From: Paraburkholderia sp. IMGN_8
GTDB lineage: Bacteria > Pseudomonadota > Gammaproteobacteria > Burkholderiales > Burkholderiaceae
Direction: 5' to 3'
Assembly (NCBI RefSeq): GCF_038050405.1
Contig: NZ_CP150900.1
Location: forward strand, 2,108,001 to 2,172,000
Length of the DNA: 64,000 nucleotides
Under the pieces are notes generated by a model. The model did no database searches, was not told where the DNA came from, and saw only the letters and a program-made list of their open reading frames with translations. The first letter of the stretch is position 1; each line of letters begins with the position of its first letter. Made by a program: the position numbers and the translations under genes. Shown piece after piece: positions 1 to 8,634 of the stretch.

Positions 1-837
1 CTCGACGACCTGGAAGGCGTCGAGCAGATGGTGGTGGCGCGCAATCACGAACCTGTCGGCACGTTGCGGATCGTCGCGCCGGTCGTGTTCGGCCTGCACA
101 GTCTCGCGCCGGTCGTGCAGTCGTATGCCGAGCGCTATCCGGATGTGATGCCCGACGTCACGCTGGCCGATCGCCATGTCGATCTGGTCGAAGAGGGTTT
201 CGACGTCGGCATCCTGGTCGCGCGGCAGATGCGCAGCGCAAGTATCGTCACGCGGCGTTTGACCACCGGCTACATGACGGTCTGCGCGAGCCCGGCGTAT
301 CTGGCGCAGCATGGCACGCCGACGCACCCTGAGCATCTGCGCGCGCATCCGTGTCTGAGCCGGCCGGCTGAGCAGGGCGGCGACGAGCGCGTATTCACCG
401 GACCGGACGGCGAAGTGCGCGTGCGGCCGACCAATGCGATCGCGGCGAACAATACGGAGATGTTGCGGCAGTTCGCGTTACTCGGGATGGGCGTGGCGAT
501 TTTGCCGAGCTATCTGATCGGCCGCGATCTCGAGGTCGGGCGGCTGGTGCCGTTGCTTGGCGACTACCGTTTGCCGCAGGTCGAGATCACGATTGCTTAT
601 CCGAGCCGCCGTCATTTGCCGGCGAAGGTGCGCACGTTTATCGACCATCTCGTCGAGCATTTCCAGCACGCCGACGAACAGGCGCGCGATCCGCGAACCG
701 TTGCGCCGCCCCGTGCGCTTGCCGGACGGCCGGCTTATGCCGAAGACGATCTGCCGCTGCCGGCCCTGGCCGGAGAAGCGGCGCGGCCGTTGCGCAAGCC
801 ATCGCGCGGACAGATCGCGGCGGCCTCGCCGGCTTGA
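1..837 (+). CDS. LysR-family transcriptional regulator, C-terminal part (5' end outside window)
   Basis: The reading frame is open from the first base, so this is the 3' part of a gene that begins before the window. The 278 visible residues are the effector-binding domain of a LysR regulator of the CrgA/DsdC-like type: the VDLVEEGFDVGILVA stretch, the CASPAYL motif and the final IAYPSRRHLPAKVRTFIDHLVEHF helix-strand pattern are typical of that subgroup. The N-terminal helix-turn-helix is missing only because of the window edge. After the normal end of the domain there is an Ala/Arg/Pro-rich tail of about 55 residues that is not part of the family fold. Target genes cannot be told from this end. 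Confidence 0.9.
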   Translation, partial: LDDLEGVEQMVVARNHEPVGTLRIVAPVVFGLHSLAPVVQSYAERYPDVMPDVTLADRHVDLVEEGFDVGILVARQMRSASIVTRRLTTGYMTVCASPAYLAQHGTPTHPEHLRAHPCLSRPAEQGGDERVFTGPDGEVRVRPTNAIAANNTEMLRQFALLGMGVAILPSYLIGRDLEVGRLVPLLGDYRLPQVEITIAYPSRRHLPAKVRTFIDHLVEHFQHADEQARDPRTVAPPRALAGRPAYAEDDLPLPALAGEAARPLRKPSRGQIAAASPA

Positions 838-846
838 TACGCCGGC

Positions 847-1236
847 TTAAATCCACACGTCGTTCGCGACGGTTCGTTCGTTGATTTCCTCGCCCGTGTT
901 TTTCACGCCGCGCGGCTCGATCAGCAGCAGCTTGACCTCATGTTCGGCATACGGCTTGTGTTCCGTGCCCTTCGGTACGACGAACATTTCCCCTGCCGAC
1001 AGCAGCACGGCTCCATCGCGCATGTCGATGCGCAACTGGCCGTCGAGCACGATGAAGGTTTCGTCGGTGTGGGCATGCTGGTGCCACGTGAAGTCGCCTT
1101 CGATCCGCACGATTTTGAACTGATAGTCGTTCATCTCCGCGATCACACGTGGTTGCCATTGGTCGTCGAAGAGCTTCAGCTTGTCGGCGAAATTGATGGC
1201 GCGGTAAGGCCGTTGAATGGTTTGATCGTTCGGCAT
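847..1236 (-). CDS. Cupin-domain protein
   Basis: A 129-residue single-domain cupin. The first metal-binding motif is visible as HQHAHTDETFIVLDG (His cluster plus Glu) and the second region as PKGTEHKPYA with the conserved His. Small cupins of this kind are metal-dependent beta-barrels with sugar isomerase, dioxygenase or sensor roles; nothing here decides the substrate. It runs convergent to the LysR gene on its left, only 9 bases apart, so the two are not co-transcribed. An AGGAGGAGC-type ribosome binding site (reverse complement of gctcctcct near 1241-1249) precedes the ATG. Confidence 0.85.
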   Translation of the reverse strand: MPNDQTIQRPYRAINFADKLKLFDDQWQPRVIAEMNDYQFKIVRIEGDFTWHQHAHTDETFIVLDGQLRIDMRDGAVLLSAGEMFVVPKGTEHKPYAEHEVKLLLIEPRGVKNTGEEINERTVANDVWI

Positions 1237-1377
1237 TGCGGTGCTCCTCCTGAGCGAGAACTGTCAGGCGACAGCGTAGGGCGCGAGGCGCTGGCCGGTC
1301 TTGTACGTTTGTGCGCACGCCTCAGTAGCGGCAATAGCGGTAGCAATAGATCGAGCGAAGCGGTATAGCGCCCGCCG

Positions 1378-2247
1378 TTAGCGGGCCGTTAAAGGCCCCA
1401 GCATCTTCAGCCAGCGCGCCGGCGCCACGCCCCATGCGCGCTTGAAGTGCCGCGTCATGTGACTCTGATCAGTGAAGCCGGCCGCCGCCGATGCATCGGC
1501 GAGCGATACGCCCTGAACCGCGAGCCGCCGCACGAGATCGAGACGCCGCATGGTCAGATAGCGGTGCGGACTGGTGCCGAACAGCGCGCGAAAATCCCGC
1601 GACAAACTCCAGCGGTCGCGTCCACTGGCCGCCGCCAGTTCATCCAGGGTGACCGCGCTATCGAGCGACGCAAGCAGGTATTCGCGCGCCCGTTCGGCGG
1701 CGCGGTAATCCACCGGACGGCGCGTCGCCGGCGCGCCGGCCACGGCGTCGAGCGCGATGGCCAGATCGTAGAGCGCGTCGTCCTGTTCGAGCGAGTCGAT
1801 TGTGCAATCCATCGTCCGCAGCAAGCTTTCGGTGGCGGCGAAGAGCCGCGGATCGTTCGACAAACCGCCCTCGAGGAACGGCAGCGGCTTGCCGCCGAGC
1901 GCCTGCTGGAACAGCGCCGGGTCGACGTAGATCATCCGGTAGCGAAAGCCTTCGCTGGTGCCGGCCTGACCGTTATGCGGCTCGTCGGGATGCAGCACCA
2001 TGGTGCCGCCCGGCAGGCTGTTACGGGTGCTGCCGCGATAGTGGAAACTTTGCACGCCCGCCAGCGTGCGGCCGATCGCATAGGTATCGTGCCGGTGCAT
2101 GTTGTAAGCGGCGTGATGAAAGAAGGCTTCGATACGCTCGATGCCGCTCGAATGCGGCGCGCGATGGATCCAGTCAGCGCCTGGCCTCTGGGCAGGCGAG
2201 CGGATTGATGAAAGCGAAAACAGCGGCGACGCCGGCTCCCCGCTCAT
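1378..2247 (-). CDS. AraC-family transcriptional regulator
   Basis: A 289-residue regulator. The N-terminal half is an AraC-type cupin ligand-binding domain (HRHDTYAIG, then PGGTMVLHPDEPHNG). The C-terminal 100 residues carry the double helix-turn-helix, including LDELAAASGRDRWSLSRDF and the second helix with AAAGFTDQSHMTRHFKRAWG, the AraC signature. A longer reading frame extends upstream, but the ATG at 2247 is chosen because residues before it do not resemble the family and because this ATG overlaps the stop of the upstream gene in an ATGA arrangement. This implies translational coupling to the DUF2795 gene. Inducer and targets are unknown. Confidence 0.88.
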   Translation of the reverse strand: MSGEPASPLFSLSSIRSPAQRPGADWIHRAPHSSGIERIEAFFHHAAYNMHRHDTYAIGRTLAGVQSFHYRGSTRNSLPGGTMVLHPDEPHNGQAGTSEGFRYRMIYVDPALFQQALGGKPLPFLEGGLSNDPRLFAATESLLRTMDCTIDSLEQDDALYDLAIALDAVAGAPATRRPVDYRAAERAREYLLASLDSAVTLDELAAASGRDRWSLSRDFRALFGTSPHRYLTMRRLDLVRRLAVQGVSLADASAAAGFTDQSHMTRHFKRAWGVAPARWLKMLGPLTAR

Positions 2248-2474
2248 GCGCCCAGACCCGGCCCATAGTTGCCGCCGATCAGACGGGTGACGGATGCCAC
2301 GTCCGTATAGTCCTGCTCCGGCAAACCGTCGAGCATCGACAACACCTCGTTGCTGGCGCCCGCTTCGCGAGCGAACTCGACGAGCGCGTCCTTGTTGGTC
2401 GGGAAATGGACTTCGCGCAGGATGTCGGTGATCTGCAGGTCGATCGATTCGCCGGGAATAGCCGATGCGGTCAT
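2244..2474 (-). CDS. DUF2795-type small protein
   Basis: A 76-residue protein. The pattern IDLQITDILREVHFPTNKDALVEFAREAGA followed by a short helix ending in SVTRLIGG resembles the DUF2795 family of small acidic helical proteins, whose function is not established. The start at 2474 is supported by an AGGAG sequence seven bases upstream. Its stop codon overlaps the start of the AraC regulator gene by the ATGA arrangement, so the two genes are almost certainly one transcript. The family assignment is from memory of the sequence pattern and is less certain than the gene itself. Confidence 0.75.
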   Translation of the reverse strand: MTASAIPGESIDLQITDILREVHFPTNKDALVEFAREAGASNEVLSMLDGLPEQDYTDVASVTRLIGGNYGPGLGA

Positions 2475-2617
2475 GCGAGCGCTCCTGTTCTTTTCGATGT
2501 GAATTTTGTCGCCGGCCAAACGCGTAAGACCTGGCGAGCACCCGTTAGACACCGCCTGAAGCCTGAAGTTGGGCCCCAAGTCTGACGCCCGCACCCGGAC
2601 GGCGGGAAAACTCGCCG

Positions 2618-2872
2618 TCAGGTCTGGAGCTGTTCGTTCTGCCCGGCGAAGCTTCGATCCAGATGTCGCGACTTGGGCAGCGCGATATGTTGCCATTGTT
2701 GCGGACGGTTGTCGTCGGTAGCAGCGACGTCTGGCGCCGCAGGGGCGACGGGGGCAGCGTTGGCGCGTTCGGCAAGGCTATTGGCGGTGGTGCTCTCGGT
2801 CGCAGTGTGAACCGGCGCGGCAAAGCACGAGGCCGACAGCGTCACCATCGTCATCAGTGTCGAGGTTTTCAT
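2618..2872 (-). CDS. Small exported protein of unknown function
   Basis: An 84-residue protein. The first 20 residues (MKTSTLMTMVTLSASCFAAP) form a signal peptide with a Lys start, hydrophobic core and small residues before the predicted cleavage site. The mature part is Ala/Pro-rich and then polar, ending NEQLQT, with no recognised domain. The start at 2872 is chosen over an upstream alternative because a strong AGGAGG site lies just before it and because the signal peptide begins there. It lies downstream of the phospholipase B-like gene on the same strand but about 300 bases away. Function unknown. Confidence 0.6.
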   Translation of the reverse strand: MKTSTLMTMVTLSASCFAAPVHTATESTTANSLAERANAAPVAPAAPDVAATDDNRPQQWQHIALPKSRHLDRSFAGQNEQLQT

Positions 2873-3166
2873 CGCCCGACCTCCTAAACTCATGCGGCGC
2901 TAACACTGGAGCAAGCGCTGTGCCGTCCCCGCGTCGAAAAGACGGCTCAATCTCTGCGCGGCGTTGCTGTTCGCAGCCGGCGCGCATCCACCATCTTAGA
3001 TGGCCAATTTCCGCAGCGCGCGCAAATGCGACAAAACGCTGTTGTAGATTGCAGATGATGGCAGGAAAAAGGCAGGTCCGTCGCGAACGGTCGTGCTGGA
3101 GTTATGCTGCGCCGCCGCATGATGCGGCGGCGTGGCGTGCCGCCGGCTGGTCACCAGGAACGGCGT
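2873..3166. other. Intergenic stretch, promoter region of the small exported protein
   Basis: About 290 bases without a convincing gene. It holds the ribosome binding site of the small exported protein and presumably its promoter. I saw no tRNA, repeat or clear terminator hairpin. Confidence 0.5.
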
Positions 3167-4504
3167 CTAGCGCAAAACCTCGAAGCGCGTCCACGGCCAC
3201 GACGGCCGGTCGCGCATATACCCGTTGAGCCAGTTCCACTGCGGATGGCGTTTCATGAACGCCTGGGCATCGAACGGCCGCCCGCAGGGGTGACCCCAGC
3301 GCGCACTGAACGCCATATGGCGCGCCATTTCGCTATCGACCACTTTGCCGTCGTTGGCGCCCCACGGATTGAACGGCCCATGATCGGTGCCGCCGAAGCG
3401 CGCGTCATCCAGTTCCAGATGCCCGCAGATGGTGCGCGAGCACGGGTTGTCGTTGCGATCGAGATAGACGTCGTGATGATCCGCGATCATCTGCCTGGCG
3501 AGTTCGACGTCGATCTTGCCGTGATGCATCTCCTCGAGCTGCATGAAGCGCAGCCGCCGCGCGCCGTTCTTGCGCACATCCGTATAGTCTTCGCCTTCGC
3601 CGATGCATTCCTGGTTGCGGATTTTCAGATCGGTCGCGGTGTTGTAGCCGCTATAGAAACCGTCCTTCGTGCTTTCGAAGCCGGAATAGTGCAGCCCGAG
3701 TTCATAGCGGGCGATCTCGCCGGTTTTGGTGTCGCCGAGCAGCCAGCTGTTCGCATAGCCGCCGTTATTGGCGATCGCGAACATCTCGCACCATTCGCCG
3801 ATGCTGTTTGCGTACTGCGAGGCGCGCCGCGAGCGATAGAACTCCGGCGCACCCGACAGGTTGTAGCCGACAAAGTTGGAGATGGTGGTTTCGGTCACCA
3901 TCAGGCCGGCGGCCGTCACCCAGAAATCGGTGAGACTGGAGATGCAGCCGGGCAGGCCTTGCATCAGAATCCGGTGGCCGCGATCCGGCACGATGTCGAA
4001 TATCACGTTGAACGCGTCGCCCGCGGCGTAGCGGTCCCAGGAGTTGTGCGCCATCACGATGCGGCCGTCGCGCGTAGCGTTGCCGGTGGCGATGAACGCG
4101 CTGCAATGGTGGCCGCGCCGCCCACGCCATGGTTTCAGCCCGAGCTGCGGCTTCTGGGCCGCCGCGTGGCTCGGCCACCAGCTTTGCAGCAGATCCATGT
4201 AGCCGTTCCATGCCAGCACCTCGGCGAACGGCAGCTTCGCACCGTCGGCGATGCCCTGAATTTCGTCGGCGAATTCGGTGTCGAGTTTGGGCGCGAACTG
4301 GGTGACGGCGGCGTTGACGAAGGTGTCGAAGTCCTCGCCGGTATCCCACTTCGCAAGGTAGCGGGCAGTGCGGATCGCGTTCTGGATTTCAGTGGCGAGC
4401 AACTGGCCATGCTGCTCGCCGCGATCGTACGGCTCGCCTTCGATATGCAGAAAAATCCAGCCCGCCTGATCGCGGCGCACGGCATCGAGGGACGGTTCGC
4501 TCAT
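3167..4504 (-). CDS. Phospholipase B-like (PLBD/LAMA family) Ntn hydrolase
   Basis: A 445-residue protein matching the phospholipase B-like/lamina-ancestor family by ordered motifs: HHCSAF at 132-137 with Cys134 as the expected N-terminal nucleophile, then MAHNSWDRY, LPGCISSLTDFWVTAAGL followed by ETTI, NNGGYANSWLLGD, and near the end NPCSRTICGHLE. In eukaryotic relatives the precursor cleaves itself before the Cys and acts as a lysosomal amidase or lipase. Here there is no signal peptide, so a cytosolic location is inferred. The start at 4504 has GGAGCG five bases upstream; a longer frame to 4591 is less likely. The broader peptidase C45 family is the alternative name. Activity and substrate are not shown by sequence. 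Confidence 0.8.
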   Translation of the reverse strand: MSEPSLDAVRRDQAGWIFLHIEGEPYDRGEQHGQLLATEIQNAIRTARYLAKWDTGEDFDTFVNAAVTQFAPKLDTEFADEIQGIADGAKLPFAEVLAWNGYMDLLQSWWPSHAAAQKPQLGLKPWRGRRGHHCSAFIATGNATRDGRIVMAHNSWDRYAAGDAFNVIFDIVPDRGHRILMQGLPGCISSLTDFWVTAAGLMVTETTISNFVGYNLSGAPEFYRSRRASQYANSIGEWCEMFAIANNGGYANSWLLGDTKTGEIARYELGLHYSGFESTKDGFYSGYNTATDLKIRNQECIGEGEDYTDVRKNGARRLRFMQLEEMHHGKIDVELARQMIADHHDVYLDRNDNPCSRTICGHLELDDARFGGTDHGPFNPWGANDGKVVDSEMARHMAFSARWGHPCGRPFDAQAFMKRHPQWNWLNGYMRDRPSWPWTRFEVLR

Positions 4505-4693
4505 CTTCGCTCCGATCGAAGGGCGGGCGTCTCGGTGCGCCCGTCTTGGCGTAACGCGCGCTGCGTGCAATCGCCGCAGCGTTTTCCCCATTGTAGAGAA
4601 TCTGACGCGCTTTGCACGGCTCGCTGCGTGCGTTGGTGTGGCGCCGCTCGAAGCGCGCGGCGTGACTGATCGGCGGTTTTACGAACGGCGATC

Positions 4694-6427
4694 TTAACGG
4701 TTCGGATTCATGCGGAAATACGCGTCGAGCAGCGAGGTCTTGTAGACCACGCCCGCGAGTGTCGGATGCGCGGTGCTTTCGATCACCGGCAACCGCTCGC
4801 CCTGAAACGCCATGAAGTGCTGCAATGCAACGCCGAGCGGCATATCCGGTGTGAGGACATCGAAATGCGGCTGCAGATAGTCGGCTGCGGTTTTCGCGGA
4901 CGTGTCGCGCCTGTCGAGCAGATCGGACGTGATGTCTTTCAGCGCAACCACGCCGAGAAACGCGCCGGACTCGTTGGCCACGTACAGGTACTTCACCGGA
5001 TATTCGAGGAACACGCGCGTCATATCGTGCACGGTCGCGTTGGGCGGCACAACGGTTTCGGCCGGACGGATCAGCTCGCGCATCTGCGTCGCGCGCAGCC
5101 GCGAGCGCTCCTGTTCCTCGCGATTGCGGCGCAGTGTGATTTCGTACATCGAAGTCTTCGCAATTGCACGCGACACGAAATAGGCGACCACGCACGACAG
5201 CATCAGCGGCAACACCACCTGATAGCTGAGCGTCATTTCGAAGATCATCAGGATCGCCATCAGCGGCGCCTGGGTGGCGCCCGCCAGAAACGCACCCATG
5301 CCGACCATCGCATACGCGAACGGCGCCGAGGTGCCGTGCGGCCACAGCGCATGCATGCCCTGGCCGAACAGCGAGCCGACCACGGCGCCGACGAAGAGCG
5401 TCGGCGTGAACACACCGCCGATCGCGCCGGAACCGGCGGTGGCCGCCGTCGCGACGAGCTTGAACACCAGCACGAGGAGGAGCGCGGTCCACGTCCACGG
5501 CGAGTGCAGAATCGAGTTGACGACGCTATAGCCGTTGCCCCATACCTCGGGCGACCACACCGACAGAATGCCGACCACCAGACCGCCGAGCGCGAGTCTC
5601 ACGGGCAGCGGCAACGGCAGCTTGCGAAAGCCGGTCTTCGAGACATCGAGCAGCCGCAGGAATTGCGGCGCGGCCGCGCCGCACAGCACGCCGAGCGCGA
5701 CGAACAGCAGCACCTCGACGCCTGCCACCGGCGGGAACACCGGCATCTCGTACGGCGGCTTGTAGCCCGCGAATTCTCGCATGGTGATGTTGGCGACCAC
5801 CGCCGCGACCACCACGGGGCCGAAGCTTTCCATCGCGATCGAGCCGAGCACGATCTCGGTAACGAAAAACGCGCCGGCAATCGGCGCGCTATAAGCGGAC
5901 GTAATCCCGGCTGCGGCGCCGCACGCTACCAGGAGGCGCAGGCGCGGCGGGTCGAAGTGCACCCAGCGTCCGATCAGCGACGCGGCCAGCGCCGCCAGCT
6001 GCACCATCGGACCTTCGCGGCCGATCGAGCCGCCGCTCGAAATCGTGAACAGCGACGACACGCTGCGCCACAAGCTTAGCTTCACCGGCACGACGCCGTC
6101 GCCGATCGCGACTGCTTCCATGTAGTCGATGTGATTGCATTTGTCGGCGTGACGCTGCGCGATCAGCAGAATGAAGCCGGCGATCAGACCGCCCGCAGCC
6201 GGCAGCCAGACGCGCACAGTCCACGGCAAGCTGCGCGCCATTTCGACGAAGCTGCCGGACTTGCCCGACACCGCCAGTTGCAGCAGCGCGATGCCTTCGC
6301 GAAAGAGGAACGTCGCGAACGCGCCCGCGACGCCGACGACCACCGACCAGACCAGCATCGTATGGGCATCGGAAAGGCGGAACAGGCGTTGGGCGCGGGT
6401 GCGCAGCTTCAGCAGGAATGAAAGCAC
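4694..6427 (-). CDS. clcB: Voltage-gated chloride channel (ClC type) with C-terminal CBS domains
   Basis: A 577-residue membrane protein. The ClC selectivity-filter motifs are present: GSIGREGP at 133-140, containing the gating glutamate E138, and later GSGAIGGVFTPTLFVGA, the GxFxP region. About ten hydrophobic segments cover residues 25-420. The last 120 residues form two CBS repeats (VPPNATVHDMTRVFLEYPV and the DVLTPDMPLGVALQHFM region), which sense nucleotides or ionic strength in relatives. ClcB-type proteins move chloride, or exchange it for protons, across the inner membrane. Whether this is a channel or an antiporter cannot be settled here. Confidence 0.9.
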   Translation of the reverse strand: MLSFLLKLRTRAQRLFRLSDAHTMLVWSVVVGVAGAFATFLFREGIALLQLAVSGKSGSFVEMARSLPWTVRVWLPAAGGLIAGFILLIAQRHADKCNHIDYMEAVAIGDGVVPVKLSLWRSVSSLFTISSGGSIGREGPMVQLAALAASLIGRWVHFDPPRLRLLVACGAAAGITSAYSAPIAGAFFVTEIVLGSIAMESFGPVVVAAVVANITMREFAGYKPPYEMPVFPPVAGVEVLLFVALGVLCGAAAPQFLRLLDVSKTGFRKLPLPLPVRLALGGLVVGILSVWSPEVWGNGYSVVNSILHSPWTWTALLLVLVFKLVATAATAGSGAIGGVFTPTLFVGAVVGSLFGQGMHALWPHGTSAPFAYAMVGMGAFLAGATQAPLMAILMIFEMTLSYQVVLPLMLSCVVAYFVSRAIAKTSMYEITLRRNREEQERSRLRATQMRELIRPAETVVPPNATVHDMTRVFLEYPVKYLYVANESGAFLGVVALKDITSDLLDRRDTSAKTAADYLQPHFDVLTPDMPLGVALQHFMAFQGERLPVIESTAHPTLAGVVYKTSLLDAYFRMNPNR

Positions 6428-6477
6428 GTCGGCAGTGGAGGGCGTGATGGGTGGATGAAAAGCGCGCGCCGGAACAG

Positions 6478-6509
6478 CACCGCGCCCGCTATCTTAAGCG
6501 GGCGCGGTG
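6478..6509. terminator. Strong hairpin between clcB and the GST gene
   Basis: A 13-base perfect stem with a six-base loop (atctta). It lies downstream of the GST stop and upstream of the clcB coding start region. There is no T-run after it in either direction, so it is a pausing or mRNA-stabilising hairpin, or a weak terminator. Confidence 0.5.
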
Positions 6510-6539
6510 ACGCTGGCGTTCGAAGATTGGCGGCGTGGA

Positions 6540-7277
6540 TCAAACCGCCGCCTTGTCGAGTTCGGGGTAGTGCCGGAAGATGCAAGCCTCGTTATGCTCG
6601 ATGCGCCGGTCGGACTCGAGATAGGCGGCGATGTTCGGCCGCGCCATCACCGCATCGTGCAGCACGGCAAGGCGCGGATAGTGCTCGCCGAAACGCTTGA
6701 GCGCGCGCGGAAACGCATACAGCAGACCGTCGATCAGCTGGAACATCGACAGGTCGACGTAAGTTAGCGCGTCGCCCACCATGAACTGATCGCCGGCCGG
6801 ATTCTGTTTCAGCACGCGCTCGAAGTACTTCATGAACCTCGGAATCCGGTTGTCGATGAAGTCGTGCGCGCGCAGCCTCGCGGCGTCTTTCTGGTCTTCG
6901 TAATAGAGGCCGGTAGCGAGCGGATGATGCGTGTCGTGTGCTTCGGTGACGACGTCGGCGATCGTCAGTTGCAGGCCGTTGGCGACGTAGCGCAGGCTTT
7001 CGGCCGCCGGCGCCAGGTTCAGGCGCGGGCCGAGGTAGAACAGGATGTTGGCGGTCTGCGAGATCACGAGATCTCCGTCTCTCAGAAACGGCGGCGCATA
7101 CGGCGGATACGGCTTGTCATTGCTCTTCATTAGCGACATCATCGCGCTCGTGCCCAAACCGTCGGACTTCTTGCCGCGTGCCACTTCCACGTAGTCGACG
7201 CGGGCTTCTTCCAGTGCCAGCCGCACGAATTCGCCGCGGCCTTGCAGGCCATTCCAATAGTAAAGTTCCAGGCTCAT
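6540..7277 (-). CDS. Glutathione S-transferase family protein
   Basis: A 245-residue protein with an N-terminal thioredoxin-like domain (MSLELYYWNGLQGRGEFVRLA; the GRGE loop resembles sigma/pi-class and fungal-like GSTs) and the ISQTANILFYLG segment, which corresponds to the glutathione-binding ESxAI position. An all-helical C-terminal domain follows (FMVGDALTYVDLSMFQLIDG). It would conjugate or reduce electrophiles using glutathione. The QT in place of the usual ES is a modest deviation. It shares orientation with yeiH upstream and clcB downstream but is separated by hairpins on both sides. Confidence 0.85.
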   Translation of the reverse strand: MSLELYYWNGLQGRGEFVRLALEEARVDYVEVARGKKSDGLGTSAMMSLMKSNDKPYPPYAPPFLRDGDLVISQTANILFYLGPRLNLAPAAESLRYVANGLQLTIADVVTEAHDTHHPLATGLYYEDQKDAARLRAHDFIDNRIPRFMKYFERVLKQNPAGDQFMVGDALTYVDLSMFQLIDGLLYAFPRALKRFGEHYPRLAVLHDAVMARPNIAAYLESDRRIEHNEACIFRHYPELDKAAV

Positions 7278-7380
7278 CGATCGATCCTCATTCCGGTTGC
7301 ATGAACGGGTTTGCGTGAACTGGCTGCGTCAGCAACCAGTATGCCGTGCGAGCGCGCCGGACGGTTCTCCTGAACGAGCA

Positions 7381-7403
7381 AAACCCCGCACGCGGCGGGG
7401 TTG
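7381..7403 (-). terminator. Terminator of yeiH
   Basis: An eight-base perfect stem (AACCCCGC with GCGGGGTT) and a five-base loop. Read on the minus strand it is followed by a short T-run (TTTT). It lies 20 bases after the yeiH stop codon, the position expected of a rho-independent terminator. Confidence 0.8.
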
Positions 7404-7422
7404 GTTTGAAGGCGAGGGCGGC

Positions 7423-8514
7423 TTAACCGAGCAGGTGCTGGACAAGCCACGTGATTCCCAGCCCGCCGGCGATCAGCCACACATACAGGATGAAGCCTGT
7501 GGTCAGTGCTCGGGGCCCGGCCTGACGGATCTGCGAGATGCGGGTTTCGATGCCGAGCGCGGTCATGGCCATCGTGAGCGCGAAGGTGTCGAGCGTGTTC
7601 AGCGTGTTCGTCGCGGTTTCGGGCAACACGTGCAGCGAATTGATCACGACGAAGGCGAGGAAGCCGAGCGCGAACCAGGGAATCGCCAGCTTGCGCGGTG
7701 CGTGGTGCGTGCCGTCTTGCGCCGAAGCCGAAGCCGATGCACGGCGCGCCGAGCGGTTCACCCACATGCCGACCACCAGCAGCACCGGCACCAGCAGCAT
7801 CACACGGGTCATCTTGACGATGGTGGCGACGTGGGTCGCTTCCGGGCTCACATTGCTGGCCGCGCCGACCACCTGCGCCACTTCATGAATCGTGCCGCCG
7901 AAGAAGAGGCCTGCGCCGACCGTGTCGAGATGCAGCCAGCCTGCCTTGAACAGCACCGGATAGAGGAACATCGACAGCGTGCCGAACAGCACCACGCTGC
8001 CGACCGCCATCGCACTCTTGTGCGGCTTCGATTGCAGCGTCGATTCGAAGGCGAGCACCGCGGCCGCGCCGCAGATCGCGCTGCCGGCCGCGGTCAGGAG
8101 CGCCGTGTCGCGATCGAGCTTCATGATCTTCATGCCGGCCCACGTGCCGATCACGAGCGTGCTGACCACGATCAGCACCGATTCCGCGAGCCCCGGCAGA
8201 CCCACTTGGGCGATTTCCTGCAAGCTGACACGCAATCCGAAGAACGCGACGGCGATGCGCAGCAGCTTGCGCGCCGAAAAGTTGACGCCGGCCGCCCAGC
8301 TTTCGGGCATGCCGTCGCGCAGCGCGTTGCCGTAAATGGCGCCGGCCACGATGCCGACGATCAGCGGGCTCAAACCCAGACCGGCGATGGCGGGAATCGA
8401 CGCGATGCGAGTCACGGCGGCGGCGAACAGTGCGACGAACAGAATGCCGTTGAGCTGGCCGCGAGTCGAAGACCCGGCGGATGGAACAGTAGCGGTGAGA
8501 TGAGCAGTGGACAT
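7423..8514 (-). CDS. yeiH: YeiH family putative sulfate exporter (UPF0324)
   Basis: A 363-residue membrane protein with about ten hydrophobic segments. Family features are the GLGLSPLIVGIVAGAIYGN segment near the N terminus, the LGLR/FGLRVSLQEIAQVG region, and AAGSAICGAAAVLAFES in the middle. The family is named from a link to sulfonate metabolism in other bacteria; transport of sulfate is a prediction, not proven here. It is transcribed divergently from a LysR regulator, the standard yeiH-yeiE arrangement, with an A/T-rich shared promoter region between them. Confidence 0.88.
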   Translation of the reverse strand: MSTAHLTATVPSAGSSTRGQLNGILFVALFAAAVTRIASIPAIAGLGLSPLIVGIVAGAIYGNALRDGMPESWAAGVNFSARKLLRIAVAFFGLRVSLQEIAQVGLPGLAESVLIVVSTLVIGTWAGMKIMKLDRDTALLTAAGSAICGAAAVLAFESTLQSKPHKSAMAVGSVVLFGTLSMFLYPVLFKAGWLHLDTVGAGLFFGGTIHEVAQVVGAASNVSPEATHVATIVKMTRVMLLVPVLLVVGMWVNRSARRASASASAQDGTHHAPRKLAIPWFALGFLAFVVINSLHVLPETATNTLNTLDTFALTMAMTALGIETRISQIRQAGPRALTTGFILYVWLIAGGLGITWLVQHLLG

Positions 8515-8552
8515 GGCGTGGCGCGTTCTTGTGACTGTCTTGATTCGATGGG

Positions 8553-8569
8553 TCTAATCCTAAATTAGA
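8553..8569. promoter_or_regulatory. Dyad in the yeiH/LysR divergent promoter
   Basis: TCTAAT and ATTAGA arms separated by five bases, inside an A/T-rich stretch (8550-8630) that is unlike the surrounding high-GC DNA. It has the T-N11-A form expected of a LysR binding site and lies between the two divergent genes. Assignment to the neighbouring LysR is inference. Confidence 0.5.
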
Positions 8570-8634
8570 TATATAGATATGAAAAATCGTGATTTGGGAT
8601 GTAATGTATCGGCTGTGCTGATATATTTACCTCC

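Noticed and set aside
3104..4669. A 521-codon plus-strand frame opposite the phospholipase B-like gene
   Set aside because: Antisense shadow; the minus-strand protein matches an ordered family pattern.
7297..8568. A 423-codon plus-strand frame opposite yeiH
   Set aside because: Antisense shadow rich in His/Arg/Asp; yeiH on the minus strand is clear.
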